A stretch of 64,000 nt of DNA, from the NCBI RefSeq assembly GCF_947632445.1, contig NZ_CANRPM010000001.1, positions 1 through 64,000 on the forward strand, in the 5' to 3' direction. Positions 17,490 to 26,823 of the stretch are shown piece after piece; position 1 is the first letter of the stretch; each line of letters opens with the position of its first letter. This DNA comes from an uncultured Bacteroides sp. Lineage in GTDB: Bacteria > Bacteroidota > Bacteroidia > Bacteroidales > Bacteroidaceae. The position numbers and the translations under genes are program-made. The notes beneath the pieces are model-generated. The model searched no databases and had not been told where the DNA came from. It saw only the letters and a list, made by a program, of their open reading frames with translations.

Positions 17490-19567
17490 AAACTGTAAAA
17501 ATACTTCCAATTTGCATATTGGTAATGGCATTGATGATACAACAGGCAAAGGCACAGTATCAAATTGAGATTAAAGATCCATCCTCTCTTGTAAGAGTGG
17601 GGATGGATCCACATCCTACAGATAGTACGGATATTGCACTTGCATATACATTATTAGGTGCTTTGGATAATAATAATGTCGATTCTATTGCGTATGTGAG
17701 AGATCAATGGCATAAAAAAGCGGATGCAAACTTTACTAAAGACAAAGCTTATAGCTCTTTGGATTATCTGCTTTCACGTTATCTGTGTGATTTGTCAAAT
17801 GTAAAAATAGAAAAACGGGATGTCCTTACAGAAGATTTATATTCGTATTTCATGAATGATGCTTGCAGTCATTTGAAAGATTATTTGGTATTGAAATATG
17901 AATTGAATAACTATCGTCCACGAAGTGTGAAAGAGTATATTCAACAACGGACTTTTTATGAAGACATGTTGATGTTCAATGACCCGAATCGTGAACAATG
18001 GGATAAAACCGATGAAGTTCTCAAAAATATACCTTTGCATAAGGGTGACAAGATTGTTGATGTCGGCTGCGGATTTGGGTATAATTCTTGGAGATTCAGT
18101 AATATCGTTGGTAAAACGGGGACTGTCTATTCGACTGATACGGAAGCATCTTATGTAGATTATTTTGCCAGATTGTTAAAGAGGAACAACATAAAAAATA
18201 TCCATCCGATAACATCTACCAGCAATGACTTGTCTGTTAATGACAGCGTAGATGTGATTTTTATGAGTTCACTCTATCATATTTTATATACGTGGTCACG
18301 GGAAGATGAACGTAGCTCATTTCTAAAGTCAATCAAAAAACGGTTAAAGCAAGGTGGGTATATCGTGATTGTTGACAATGTAGCCCAGAACGGACGGGAA
18401 CTTAATAACTGCCATGTCAATCCAAGACTTGTTGAAGCTCAATTAGGATATTGGGGATTTGAGCCTATATCTGATATTTGTTTATCAGAACAAAGATATA
18501 TGCTTGTATTCCGTCACAATGACAATTATATTCCTAATATAACAGTAAAAGCTGCAACTTCTAATCCAATTCTAAATATACAAAGTCAGAAATCTGTTAT
18601 CCACATAGGAAGTCTCGATTCTTATGACATTACAGATCGTGGTGTTGATGCCGCCCAGTATGTTTATGACTTTATGGGTAACGAACAAACAGAACTGGCC
18701 GATATTGCCATTGAAAAATACAAAGAACTGCTGCCCACAGAAAATTTTGGAGGAGAATATTCAGCCTTACAATGGCTTTGTGAGGTTAAAAAAGCGGATA
18801 CAGAAACCCGTAAACAGATGTTGGAAGATAGATTGGCAAGAAGCTTCTACCATAAACTGACAGATGATAGTTGCAAAGTCATACGGTATTATCTTCTTCA
18901 TAAATACAAATTAGGGAATGATTCCATAAGAATGATGTCTGACTCTATTTTGGAAAAAAGCGGGGAAGTGGGACGAACACACCGTTCTTATTTAGAGGAT
19001 TATATTCTTGCATTAAATCCTCGTCGCCCACAATGGGAACATACGGATTCTTTAATAGCCCATTTGAATATAGTGGATGGAGAAACAATTGCAGATATTG
19101 GCTGTGGCTCAGGTTTCTTTACTGACAAATTTTCACGATTGGTAGGCGAGAAAGGTAAAGTATATGCCATAGAAATAAAGGATGAGCATATCAACACCCT
19201 TAATGAGTATCTAAATAATGAATGTATTAAAAATGTATCTGTCATCAAAGGAATGGATAATGCCATTGAACTTCCAGAACAAGTAGATAAGATGTTTATG
19301 TGTTCTTTATACCATGTCTTATACGGTGTAAATTCAGATGCAGATAGGGATAAATACCTTCAGAGTTTAGTAAAACTGCTAAAGCCCAATGGAGAACTGA
19401 TTATTGTCGATAATGGTCCTGTAGATGATGACACATTGCCATATCACGGCCCATACATATCCCGGGAATTAATAGAATATCAATTAAGGTTCTACGGACT
19501 TCATCTTGTTGACTATTATCAGATAATCCCTCAACGTTATATGCTAAAATTTAAACGGTCAAATTAA
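17486..19567 (+). CDS. signal-peptide-bearing tandem SAM-dependent methyltransferase
   Basis: A 693-residue protein with a clear signal peptide (MKTVKILPICILVMALMIQQ, cleavage near AKA-Q). Two class I methyltransferase domains follow, with motif I at 191-198 (VDVGCGFG) and 536-543 (ADIGCGSG). The duplication covers the whole unit: helical segments (about 121-142 and 457-478), the PNREQW/PRRPQW lead-ins, the MSSLYHILY/MCSLYHVLY motifs, IVDN and RYMLVF/RYMLKF ends all recur in order. Class I methyltransferases normally work in the cytoplasm where SAM is made, so an exported one is unusual. It sits right after two radical SAM genes. Confidence 0.87.
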   Translation: MKTVKILPICILVMALMIQQAKAQYQIEIKDPSSLVRVGMDPHPTDSTDIALAYTLLGALDNNNVDSIAYVRDQWHKKADANFTKDKAYSSLDYLLSRYLCDLSNVKIEKRDVLTEDLYSYFMNDACSHLKDYLVLKYELNNYRPRSVKEYIQQRTFYEDMLMFNDPNREQWDKTDEVLKNIPLHKGDKIVDVGCGFGYNSWRFSNIVGKTGTVYSTDTEASYVDYFARLLKRNNIKNIHPITSTSNDLSVNDSVDVIFMSSLYHILYTWSREDERSSFLKSIKKRLKQGGYIVIVDNVAQNGRELNNCHVNPRLVEAQLGYWGFEPISDICLSEQRYMLVFRHNDNYIPNITVKAATSNPILNIQSQKSVIHIGSLDSYDITDRGVDAAQYVYDFMGNEQTELADIAIEKYKELLPTENFGGEYSALQWLCEVKKADTETRKQMLEDRLARSFYHKLTDDSCKVIRYYLLHKYKLGNDSIRMMSDSILEKSGEVGRTHRSYLEDYILALNPRRPQWEHTDSLIAHLNIVDGETIADIGCGSGFFTDKFSRLVGEKGKVYAIEIKDEHINTLNEYLNNECIKNVSVIKGMDNAIELPEQVDKMFMCSLYHVLYGVNSDADRDKYLQSLVKLLKPNGELIIVDNGPVDDDTLPYHGPYISRELIEYQLRFYGLHLVDYYQIIPQRYMLKFKRSN

Positions 19568-19574
19568 AACGTAT

Positions 19575-20192
19575 ATGAAACAAAAGGTTATTATATTAGG
19601 ATTATTCATTACGTCTCTTTTTATCTCAAATCCAGCAAATGCCCAAATGTTTGATGGAAGTGCCCGGTGGGATGATGACGATGAAAGCACATTGATCATG
19701 GGCAAATGGTCACAACTTTTCTATGAAGTCAATGTAGGATGGAATGTTTCTGATTTTGAACATTATGCAAATTTTCTATATTTTGGAATAGGTGTTGGTT
19801 ATCCGGTAAATACCAAAAACGCATGGAGAAAATTTCTACCCAAGCAACAAATACCTTCAAATGAGGAAGAAGCAGAATTGTTTGGATCAATGAATACAGA
19901 TGATGTATATGGAGGAAAGATTGGAATGGGATGGATTCATTATTTTAACCATTCCATTGGATTTTATACGCAAGTAAGTTGGGGCTTTCTTGCTGACTTT
20001 GGCAGCCCGGCAGATGAAGATACTTCCACAACGACGAGTTCAAGCACTAAGAAGACTTTCATCTACAATACTGTACCTGTAGAGTTGGGATTGTGTATAA
20101 ATTGCTGGAAACATTTGCATCTTCAATGTGGTGCAACTTATATGTGGAAAGAAATACCACTTGTAACCGTTGGTATCGGATATGCTTTTTAA
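19575..20192 (+). CDS. small outer-membrane beta-barrel-like protein
   Basis: Signal peptide ends at NPANAQ. The remaining about 180 residues contain alternating aromatic/polar strands (NFLYFGIGVGYPV, GGKIGMGWIHYFNHSIGFYTQVSWGF) and the C-terminus PLVTVGIGYAF ends in Phe, as barrels do. A low-complexity Thr/Ser run (DTSTTTSSSTKK) forms a likely loop. The family is not recognised. It is encoded seven bases after the exported methyltransferase. Confidence 0.7.
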   Translation: MKQKVIILGLFITSLFISNPANAQMFDGSARWDDDDESTLIMGKWSQLFYEVNVGWNVSDFEHYANFLYFGIGVGYPVNTKNAWRKFLPKQQIPSNEEEAELFGSMNTDDVYGGKIGMGWIHYFNHSIGFYTQVSWGFLADFGSPADEDTSTTTSSSTKKTFIYNTVPVELGLCINCWKHLHLQCGATYMWKEIPLVTVGIGYAF

Positions 20193-20201
20193 TCGTTTGT
20201 T

Positions 20202-21074
20202 ATGATGTATCTTGGTATAATCGTTGCTTTGCTCTCTGCAGCATCATGGGCTTTTGCCACTGTGGTGTTTGACAGAATCGGGAAAGTTGTGCCATACGTT
20301 GGTATAACTTTTCTGAAAGGCATATTCAGTATTATACTAATGATTGCTTTGTTGATATTTACGGGAGGACTGCATGACATTGGAATATGGGAATTTTCTT
20401 TTCTTGCCCTAAGCGGTATTATTGGCATATCAGTCGGAGATTCTCTTTTTTTTAAGTCTTTGCAGGATCTTGGAGCCAAAGTTCAGGTGATATTTTTTCT
20501 ATTAGGACAGATATTCACTATGATATTTTCACTCCTTCTATTAGATGAATTGTTATCTCTCGAACAATACATTGGTGCCATAATTTTGTTGACGGGCATT
20601 GTCGTTGTCATTTGGGGAAAACAGGAAAACCATCCGAATAAAATACGTGGGATCATATGCGGGCTATTGTCAATTCTGTGTTTCTCTGTTTCCGCAATCA
20701 TGGTAAAAAAGGCTATCGCTGATGTTGAAGTTGTAACGGCTACATTTTACAGGATGGCTTTCGGTACGGTTTTCACGCTTGGATTCGGTGTAATGGGAAA
20801 GCAACTGCCCTCATGGATAAAGCCTTTGAGGGATAAACGACTTTTAGCTTTATTCATTCTCAATGTTTTTGTAATAACCTATGGAGGCTTCCTGTTATCA
20901 ACGATTGCTATAAAACTGATCTCTGTATCATTAGTTTCCGTATTGGGTACTACAGAACCCGTATTTGTCCTCTTGTTTGCATATTTGATTAATAAGGAGA
21001 AGATTACAAAACAAGAAGTAATTGGAACAATGATAACCTTAACAGGACTGTTCATTATTATTAATGGCGAGTAA
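20202..21074 (+). CDS. EamA/DMT-family membrane transporter
   Basis: A 290-residue inner-membrane protein with about ten hydrophobic helices arranged as two EamA repeats. The first begins YLGIIVALLSAASWAFATVV and the second GIICGLLSILCFSVSAIMVKK, each with the family's helix pattern; the C-terminal repeat has LGTTEPVFVLLFAYLINKEK. DMT transporters export or exchange metabolites such as amino acids, purines and, in some intracellular bacteria, SAM. In this operon it could move a pathway intermediate, product or SAM; the substrate cannot be read from sequence. Confidence 0.88.
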   Translation: MMYLGIIVALLSAASWAFATVVFDRIGKVVPYVGITFLKGIFSIILMIALLIFTGGLHDIGIWEFSFLALSGIIGISVGDSLFFKSLQDLGAKVQVIFFLLGQIFTMIFSLLLLDELLSLEQYIGAIILLTGIVVVIWGKQENHPNKIRGIICGLLSILCFSVSAIMVKKAIADVEVVTATFYRMAFGTVFTLGFGVMGKQLPSWIKPLRDKRLLALFILNVFVITYGGFLLSTIAIKLISVSLVSVLGTTEPVFVLLFAYLINKEKITKQEVIGTMITLTGLFIIINGE

Positions 21075-21085
21075 AACAGACGAAT

Positions 21086-23839
21086 ATGAAACAGCTATAT
21101 CTTATCATATCCTTTTTGACACTTGTCATTCTTTCTACAAAAGCACAAGAATATGTTATGCACGGGACGGTAACTGATGCAGAAACATTGCAACCTATTT
21201 CAGATGTGGCTTTGTCTGGAAATTTTAATGGTAAAACATATAGCGCAATTACTGATTCCTTGGGAGAATATCATATAAAAATGCCTTATGACACCCGTAT
21301 GATACTGAAGGTCTCGCATATTAGCTATAGGTCTCAATCCCGATTGGTAATATGTAATAAAGCTGTTACAGAAAATTTCTCTCTTATGCCTAAATCCAAC
21401 GCATTGGATGAGGTGGTTGTAACGACAGATGTCCAAAGAGTAAAACAACAAAACGATACAACTGTATATTTTGCCAATGCCTACAAAGTAAATCATGATG
21501 CAACAGCATACGACCTGATAACACAGAAACTTCCCGGTATAGGTATAAGGGATGGTAAGCTGGAAGCTCATGGAGAAACTGTGAAAGAGATCCTGATTGA
21601 TGGTAGGGAGTATTTCAAAAGTGATATTACATTGTCATTAAAAAATTTGCCGGCAGACATTATTAATGAAATTCAGTTATTTGACCAAATGTCGGATTAT
21701 TCAAGGCTAACAGGATTCGATGATGGAACAAGGAGAAAAACAATAAATATTGTGACACAAAAAGGTATATCAGATAACTTGTTTGGCAAGGCATACGCTG
21801 GATATGGACTTGATGATTATTATAAACTATACGGAATGTTGAACTGGTTCCGAGGCGACAGACAATTGTCTGTTTTTGCTCAAGATAACAACACGAGTGA
21901 ACAAAACTTCTCAATTATAGATCTTCTGTCCACTTCAGGAACAGCAATGAATACAGCCCCACAACAATCTCCATATAGTAAAAGTACGAGTGACAATACT
22001 TTTCATCCGGCAACATCCAATGATGTTTCCGATTTAATGGTTGGAGGATATTCATCCGGTGAAACAACATCCCATGCCATTGGGAGTAACTTCTCTGACA
22101 TATGGGGCAAAAGGAAAGAGATCTCTTTTTCAGGACATTATCTATTCAATAATGCCTTGAATAAAACAGATTATGACATTCGTGACGATTACTTTAATGA
22201 GGGTGCAAATGCCAATCTTCAAAAACAGAATGTTCACACGGACAACACAAACCACCGTTTTAACACAAAGATAGATTGGGATTTAAGCCATAACGACCAC
22301 TTGATGCTACGTCCGTCATTGCTTTATCAACATCAAAATGAATCTTCACTGTTACATATATCAGAAGAAGATCATACGACACTTGATATAAACGACCTGA
22401 TGTCACAGGAGCAATACACTAATCAGGAAGCAATAAATACAAATAATGAGTTGATGTACATACACCGTTTTCCCAGTATGGGAGGTTCTCTTAGTGCAAA
22501 CATCAAGTATTCATATGAAAATACAGAAGAAGACCTTGAACTATGGTTAAACAATGTACAAAGCAACACTGAATCAAAGCAACAAACATGGTCTAATAAC
22601 AAGTCTTCTGGTTTGGCAGCCGTTCTCTCTTATATCCATCCCTTTGGTCGTTACATCCGCTTGAAAACCGATGCAGGATGGAGTGTAACTTATCGCGAAA
22701 TAAAAAGAGCAACCAATCGTTTGGATTCTCTGACCAATATCATGTCTGTCGATTCTGTTTTAAGTGGAAAAACCTCATCTGATTATGGAGGTTTCCTATC
22801 CGGTCTGTCTTTTTTATATAACCGTAGGCATACTCAAATAGTTGGGGGTGCGGAGTATCATGCTTATCGTATGTACAGCATAAATGATATTACGTCCAAT
22901 TCAGTGGAAACTAATTCAATACTTCCATTTCTGCATATTAGGCACCAATGGGGTGAACGAGATTGTCAGCTTCACTTTCAATATAAGACGGAGCAGACAT
23001 TTCCAAGTATGCAACAATTGCAAGATGCTATCAACAATACAAATCCAACGCTCTCTATCCGTGGAAACATAAAACTGAAACCGTCATATACCCATTCTGC
23101 AACAGTTCGTCTGCTTATTCCCAGTAAGAATAACGGTGGAATATTTGTATTTTTTGTAAATACAGAAACAATCCATAACTATATAGCAAACAAACGTTCA
23201 ATAGCTGGTGGGGCTTTGGGGGCGGCTGAATCAAAAAGTCAGATGCTTTCATATATCAACGAAGATGGGTATTATTCCGCAAGTTCTCTTGTTGCGTATG
23301 GTTTCCCGTTTAAGCCAATAAAATCCAATGTAAATATCTCCACGTTGTTGCGTTACAGCCATATTCCTGGATATTGGGAAACGGAAAAATCATATAATAA
23401 ACAAATAAATTGGAACAGCTCGCTGACTATAGGTAGCAATATCAGCAAGCAAGTGGATTTTGTTTTAGATTGTAATTTACAGTATCTAAATGACAAGAAC
23501 GATGCCCATCCTCTATTAAAGGTAAACTATTGGACTTTATCTTTTGGTGGTCAGCTGAATTGGCAGTTTTGTTCCCCTCTCAAAGTCGTAATAGAATGTG
23601 GACGTACCGGATATTACGGATTAGGAACAAATGAAATGAATGCTGTAATGTGGAACATGGCATTAGCTTATAAGTTTATGAAGGGCAAACAGGGTGAACT
23701 ACGTTTGTCATGTGATGACATTCTAAATCAAAACAATTGTTTTACGCAACAAACCAACGAACTATTTAGACGAAAATCTACAGCGAATGTGATTGGAAGG
23801 CATGCAATGTTGACATTTACGTATAACTTTAATACATAA
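21086..23839 (+). CDS. TonB-receptor-like outer-membrane protein with carboxypeptidase-regulatory domain
   Basis: A 917-residue outer-membrane protein with signal peptide (ending STKAQ), a regulatory-like domain (MHGTVTDAETLQPISDVALS), an ALDEVVVT segment and a plug-like region (ILIDGREYFKSDITLSLKNL), then a large barrel ending FTYNFNT. It resembles the Bacteroidota outer-membrane beta-barrel proteins related to TonB receptors rather than SusC, and no SusD follows. It probably serves uptake or release of the island's ligand or product. Confidence 0.85.
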   Translation: MKQLYLIISFLTLVILSTKAQEYVMHGTVTDAETLQPISDVALSGNFNGKTYSAITDSLGEYHIKMPYDTRMILKVSHISYRSQSRLVICNKAVTENFSLMPKSNALDEVVVTTDVQRVKQQNDTTVYFANAYKVNHDATAYDLITQKLPGIGIRDGKLEAHGETVKEILIDGREYFKSDITLSLKNLPADIINEIQLFDQMSDYSRLTGFDDGTRRKTINIVTQKGISDNLFGKAYAGYGLDDYYKLYGMLNWFRGDRQLSVFAQDNNTSEQNFSIIDLLSTSGTAMNTAPQQSPYSKSTSDNTFHPATSNDVSDLMVGGYSSGETTSHAIGSNFSDIWGKRKEISFSGHYLFNNALNKTDYDIRDDYFNEGANANLQKQNVHTDNTNHRFNTKIDWDLSHNDHLMLRPSLLYQHQNESSLLHISEEDHTTLDINDLMSQEQYTNQEAINTNNELMYIHRFPSMGGSLSANIKYSYENTEEDLELWLNNVQSNTESKQQTWSNNKSSGLAAVLSYIHPFGRYIRLKTDAGWSVTYREIKRATNRLDSLTNIMSVDSVLSGKTSSDYGGFLSGLSFLYNRRHTQIVGGAEYHAYRMYSINDITSNSVETNSILPFLHIRHQWGERDCQLHFQYKTEQTFPSMQQLQDAINNTNPTLSIRGNIKLKPSYTHSATVRLLIPSKNNGGIFVFFVNTETIHNYIANKRSIAGGALGAAESKSQMLSYINEDGYYSASSLVAYGFPFKPIKSNVNISTLLRYSHIPGYWETEKSYNKQINWNSSLTIGSNISKQVDFVLDCNLQYLNDKNDAHPLLKVNYWTLSFGGQLNWQFCSPLKVVIECGRTGYYGLGTNEMNAVMWNMALAYKFMKGKQGELRLSCDDILNQNNCFTQQTNELFRRKSTANVIGRHAMLTFTYNFNT

Positions 23840-23869
23840 AAAAATAGATAATAGAAAAAATAATTGATT

Positions 23870-24655
23870 ATGAAAAAGATATTTACTATTCTTTTTATTT
23901 TGACATTTTTCTTGCCTCAAGTGGTAAGGTCAGAAGTTCAAAAGGATTCTCTATCAACATTACAGACATTCATCAAAAAGAATTCCAGATGCTGGTCTAA
24001 AGAGGTTGTGTACGAAGGCTGCAACATCCTGTTATGTTCTGATGGAGAATCTTTATTGGTTCAGTTCAAAATCCTGCATCCGGCAATACAAATGCGGTTG
24101 CTAATGCAAGGTTTGACATTCTATATAGACCCTACAGGTAGAAAAAAAGAAAAGTATTCTGTTATTCTTCCTTCTGCTAATGATGTCAAAGAGCAAATGC
24201 AGATGATGGAACCACAAAGGGCAAGTCGGGACGATGCGAAAGTGCAACGTCCTGATATAAAACCATTGATTAATTCCCTTTCTAAATACGGTGCAATACT
24301 TGATATAAATGGAAAGAGTACTTTCATTGATAGCGGAAATTTTGTAATAAACCTAAATGAAACGAGTGCTTCTCTTATATACACAGTGCTTATTCCTGTT
24401 GAAAAGATGTTGAAAGAAAAGAAACTTTCAGACAAATGGCGTATAGGACTTTATTCGCAGGGAGGGAGGCAAGGTGAAGGAGGACCCGGATTCGGAGAAA
24501 ATCCTGAGTTTGGGCATAAACAAACTGATAGACAACAACAAACGAATGGAAATAAACAAATACCAGACTCGGAAGATATGCGAAGATTATTAATGAAAGA
24601 CATTGAAGAATGGATAGTCTTTTCATTCTCTGAAATATGCTCATTAAATGATTAA
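23870..24655 (+). CDS. envelope protein of unknown function, paralogue of 25560-26249
   Basis: I start at ATG 23870 rather than an in-frame TTG at 23864. The 261-residue protein has a signal peptide (LTFFLPQVVRSEVQ). Its core, with LLMQGLTFYIDPTG, SVILPSANDV, RPDIKPLINSLSKYGA and YTVLIPVEKM, aligns with the lipoprotein at 25560-26249 (LLMQGFQLHLYGV, ITFPSAKNV, RPDMRPLVAALNKAQV, YSVIIPNDYV). A Gly/Gln-rich linker (QGGRQGEGGPGFGENPEFGH) lies near the C-terminus. No family is recognised. Confidence 0.75.
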   Translation: MKKIFTILFILTFFLPQVVRSEVQKDSLSTLQTFIKKNSRCWSKEVVYEGCNILLCSDGESLLVQFKILHPAIQMRLLMQGLTFYIDPTGRKKEKYSVILPSANDVKEQMQMMEPQRASRDDAKVQRPDIKPLINSLSKYGAILDINGKSTFIDSGNFVINLNETSASLIYTVLIPVEKMLKEKKLSDKWRIGLYSQGGRQGEGGPGFGENPEFGHKQTDRQQQTNGNKQIPDSEDMRRLLMKDIEEWIVFSFSEICSLND

Positions 24656-24665
24656 AATTTATACC

Positions 24666-25541
24666 ATGAAAACAGTATTAAGACCAATTCTTGTAACGAC
24701 ATTATTCATGGTAATGACGTTGCCAATGATGGCGCAAGACAAAAACAAAGCGCACATGTTGGGATTGCTTGGAGGTGTTGCATTTACGAGCAACCCACCT
24801 GCCTTGCAAAAACTTACAGACAAGTCTCATTATGTAGATGGAAATGGAGGTTTGACCTATCTTTATCACAACAATGTAACGGACGGATATGCTTTTGAAT
24901 GGCAATTATCATTTATAGGTTCTTCCGTCAATACTCTTGAATCTGCAGACAATGAGACCAAAGTCAAGTTTATAATGCCACTTGATTTCCGTTGGTTTTT
25001 AGGAAATTATCAGAAAATACAAGCATATGTTGGATTAGGGCTACAATATAACACCGTTTGGCTTTTTACTTCTGGTGAGGATTATGATAACACCTATTAT
25101 GACCCTTGGTGGGGCGTTTATTATACCGAAGTAACACAAGGAGAAGATAAATGGGATTGGACGGTTAACCAATTAAGCACGAATGTTGCTGTTGGTTTTA
25201 AAATACCATTTTGGAAAATCTGGGTACGTGAAGAAGCTGATTATATAAAGATGCACAACATCATTTTGGGTTTGAAAGGACATTTTCCAATCATTAACGC
25301 ATCTGAGTATCATGGAGATGAGAATTCTTCAGTCGATTTGTCAAGGGATAAAGTGAACTTATCCATTACAGGTGGAATATCTTTTGGTTTTAAAAATGGT
25401 AATGCAATAAAAATTGATGGAGAATATCCACTTGGAGGTAGTAATAAATATACGGTAAATGACGGAGGGCATTCCACGTTCTTTAATACTCATTCTTGGT
25501 CTCTATCGGCGACTTTACTGTTTAGGCTTGGAGGAAGATAA
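24666..25541 (+). CDS. outer-membrane beta-barrel protein
   Basis: Starting at 24666 gives MKTVLRPILVTTLFMVMTLP and a clean signal peptide ending MMAQD; an upstream in-frame ATG at 24648 only adds MIKIYT and overlaps the previous gene. The mature region (about 265 residues) has barrel-like strands such as YAFEWQLSFIGSSVN, QAYVGLGLQYNTVWLF and a C-terminal SLSATLLFRLGGR. It sits between the two paralogous envelope proteins, suggesting that the three act together. Confidence 0.73.
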   Translation: MKTVLRPILVTTLFMVMTLPMMAQDKNKAHMLGLLGGVAFTSNPPALQKLTDKSHYVDGNGGLTYLYHNNVTDGYAFEWQLSFIGSSVNTLESADNETKVKFIMPLDFRWFLGNYQKIQAYVGLGLQYNTVWLFTSGEDYDNTYYDPWWGVYYTEVTQGEDKWDWTVNQLSTNVAVGFKIPFWKIWVREEADYIKMHNIILGLKGHFPIINASEYHGDENSSVDLSRDKVNLSITGGISFGFKNGNAIKIDGEYPLGGSNKYTVNDGGHSTFFNTHSWSLSATLLFRLGGR

Positions 25542-25559
25542 TTTTAAAGTTGGTATTGA

Positions 25560-26249
25560 ATGATGAAAACGAATACAAGTATATTATTGGTGTTGATATG
25601 TGTTATAACAGCATGTTCTACTTCAAGCAATATAAGTAAATGCTCTGTGCCTTTTGAGGATAGAGGAGAAATTACATTGAACCGTTCTGATGCTGATGAT
25701 GGCATTCAATTGACATTGGAAACTTCAGATCCTGTTGCACTCAGAACATTGCTCATGCAGGGTTTTCAACTACATTTATATGGAGTAAAAACAGATACAA
25801 CGGTGATCACGTTTCCATCCGCAAAGAATGTCGGCGATAAAATTGCCCATCATCCGGGAGAGGTAAAAGCGACGATTCAAGGTGAGAGAGAAAAACGCCC
25901 TGATATGCGGCCTCTGGTTGCGGCTTTAAACAAAGCGCAAGTTACAGTAGAAAAAAACGGATTACATCCTGTTTCGATCCATGAAGGTTATGAAGTTTCT
26001 ATCAATCCGTCAAACGGGTTGCTGTCATATAGTGTAATTATTCCCAATGATTATGTCATTGATGGTAATTATAATATCACATTGCTGTCACAACCAGATG
26101 CGGATATGATAAGAACTGGTGAATTTGCAGGACAAGGATATTCCAACAGGAGTGCAGAAACTCGTCCACAACCTTTCGGAGCAAACGAAAAGGACGGCAA
26201 TGCAGAGCAGCGTAAAACCATAAAGATTCTGTTCAACTTCAACAAATAG
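25560..26249 (+). CDS. lipoprotein, paralogue of 23870-24655
   Basis: Lipobox TAC at residue 19 (ICVITACSTSSN). The 229-residue product shares the core pattern of its neighbour two genes upstream, including a hydrophobic LLMQGF stretch, an FPSAKNV motif and KRPDMRPLVAALNK. The anchoring differs (lipid here, apparently soluble there), so the pair may be divided between membrane and periplasm or the two leaflets. Function unknown. Confidence 0.73.
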   Translation: MMKTNTSILLVLICVITACSTSSNISKCSVPFEDRGEITLNRSDADDGIQLTLETSDPVALRTLLMQGFQLHLYGVKTDTTVITFPSAKNVGDKIAHHPGEVKATIQGEREKRPDMRPLVAALNKAQVTVEKNGLHPVSIHEGYEVSINPSNGLLSYSVIIPNDYVIDGNYNITLLSQPDADMIRTGEFAGQGYSNRSAETRPQPFGANEKDGNAEQRKTIKILFNFNK

Positions 26250-26259
26250 ATAGCAAAAA

Positions 26260-26817
26260 ATGAAAGAATATGCAATCTTTGATTTGGATGGGACACTGAT
26301 AGATTCCTTTGATTGTATCTGTCGGAATGTAAACAAGACTTTGGCTCATTTTGGTAGTTCTGTATGTACAAATTCCCAATTTGAGGAATATCGCCATAAA
26401 GGCCTAAATGAGTTGTTCTCGTTTGCGGTGGAAACAATGAACGGTAGAATATCTATGGCGTCATTCAAATCCATTTTTGACAAAATGCACTTTGATGACT
26501 GCCTTGAGGGAGTGACTGTAATAGAAAAAACCAGACACCTTTTAGAGGATGCAAAGCAAAGAGGATTAGGTATAATCGTGCTGACTAATAAGAAACAGGA
26601 GATTGCAGAAAAGATATGTTCTGTCTTATTCCCTTCTTATTCATTTATGGGTATAGTTGGGCGTAATGATACTTTTACATCAAAATATGATAATATAGTC
26701 TTTTATATGTCATACCTTAAAATTTTGCCAACACATTGCCTCTTCTTTTGTGGCAACGACGAGATTGATGCGAATGTGGCAAAACTCCTAAATGTTGAAT
26801 ATTATAAAATAAATTAA
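26260..26817 (+). CDS. HAD-superfamily hydrolase
   Basis: Opens with the DxDGT motif (IFDLDGTLIDSF, nucleophile Asp8, acid/base Asp10). Motif II is IIVLTNKK and the acidic motif is CGNDEIDANVAKLLN. At 185 residues it resembles phosphoglycolate-phosphatase-like members; a small-molecule phosphatase role is likely but the substrate is unknown. It follows the lipoprotein gene by ten bases and precedes a short ORF by six. Confidence 0.86.
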   Translation: MKEYAIFDLDGTLIDSFDCICRNVNKTLAHFGSSVCTNSQFEEYRHKGLNELFSFAVETMNGRISMASFKSIFDKMHFDDCLEGVTVIEKTRHLLEDAKQRGLGIIVLTNKKQEIAEKICSVLFPSYSFMGIVGRNDTFTSKYDNIVFYMSYLKILPTHCLFFCGNDEIDANVAKLLNVEYYKIN

Positions 26818-26823
26818 CAAGTT

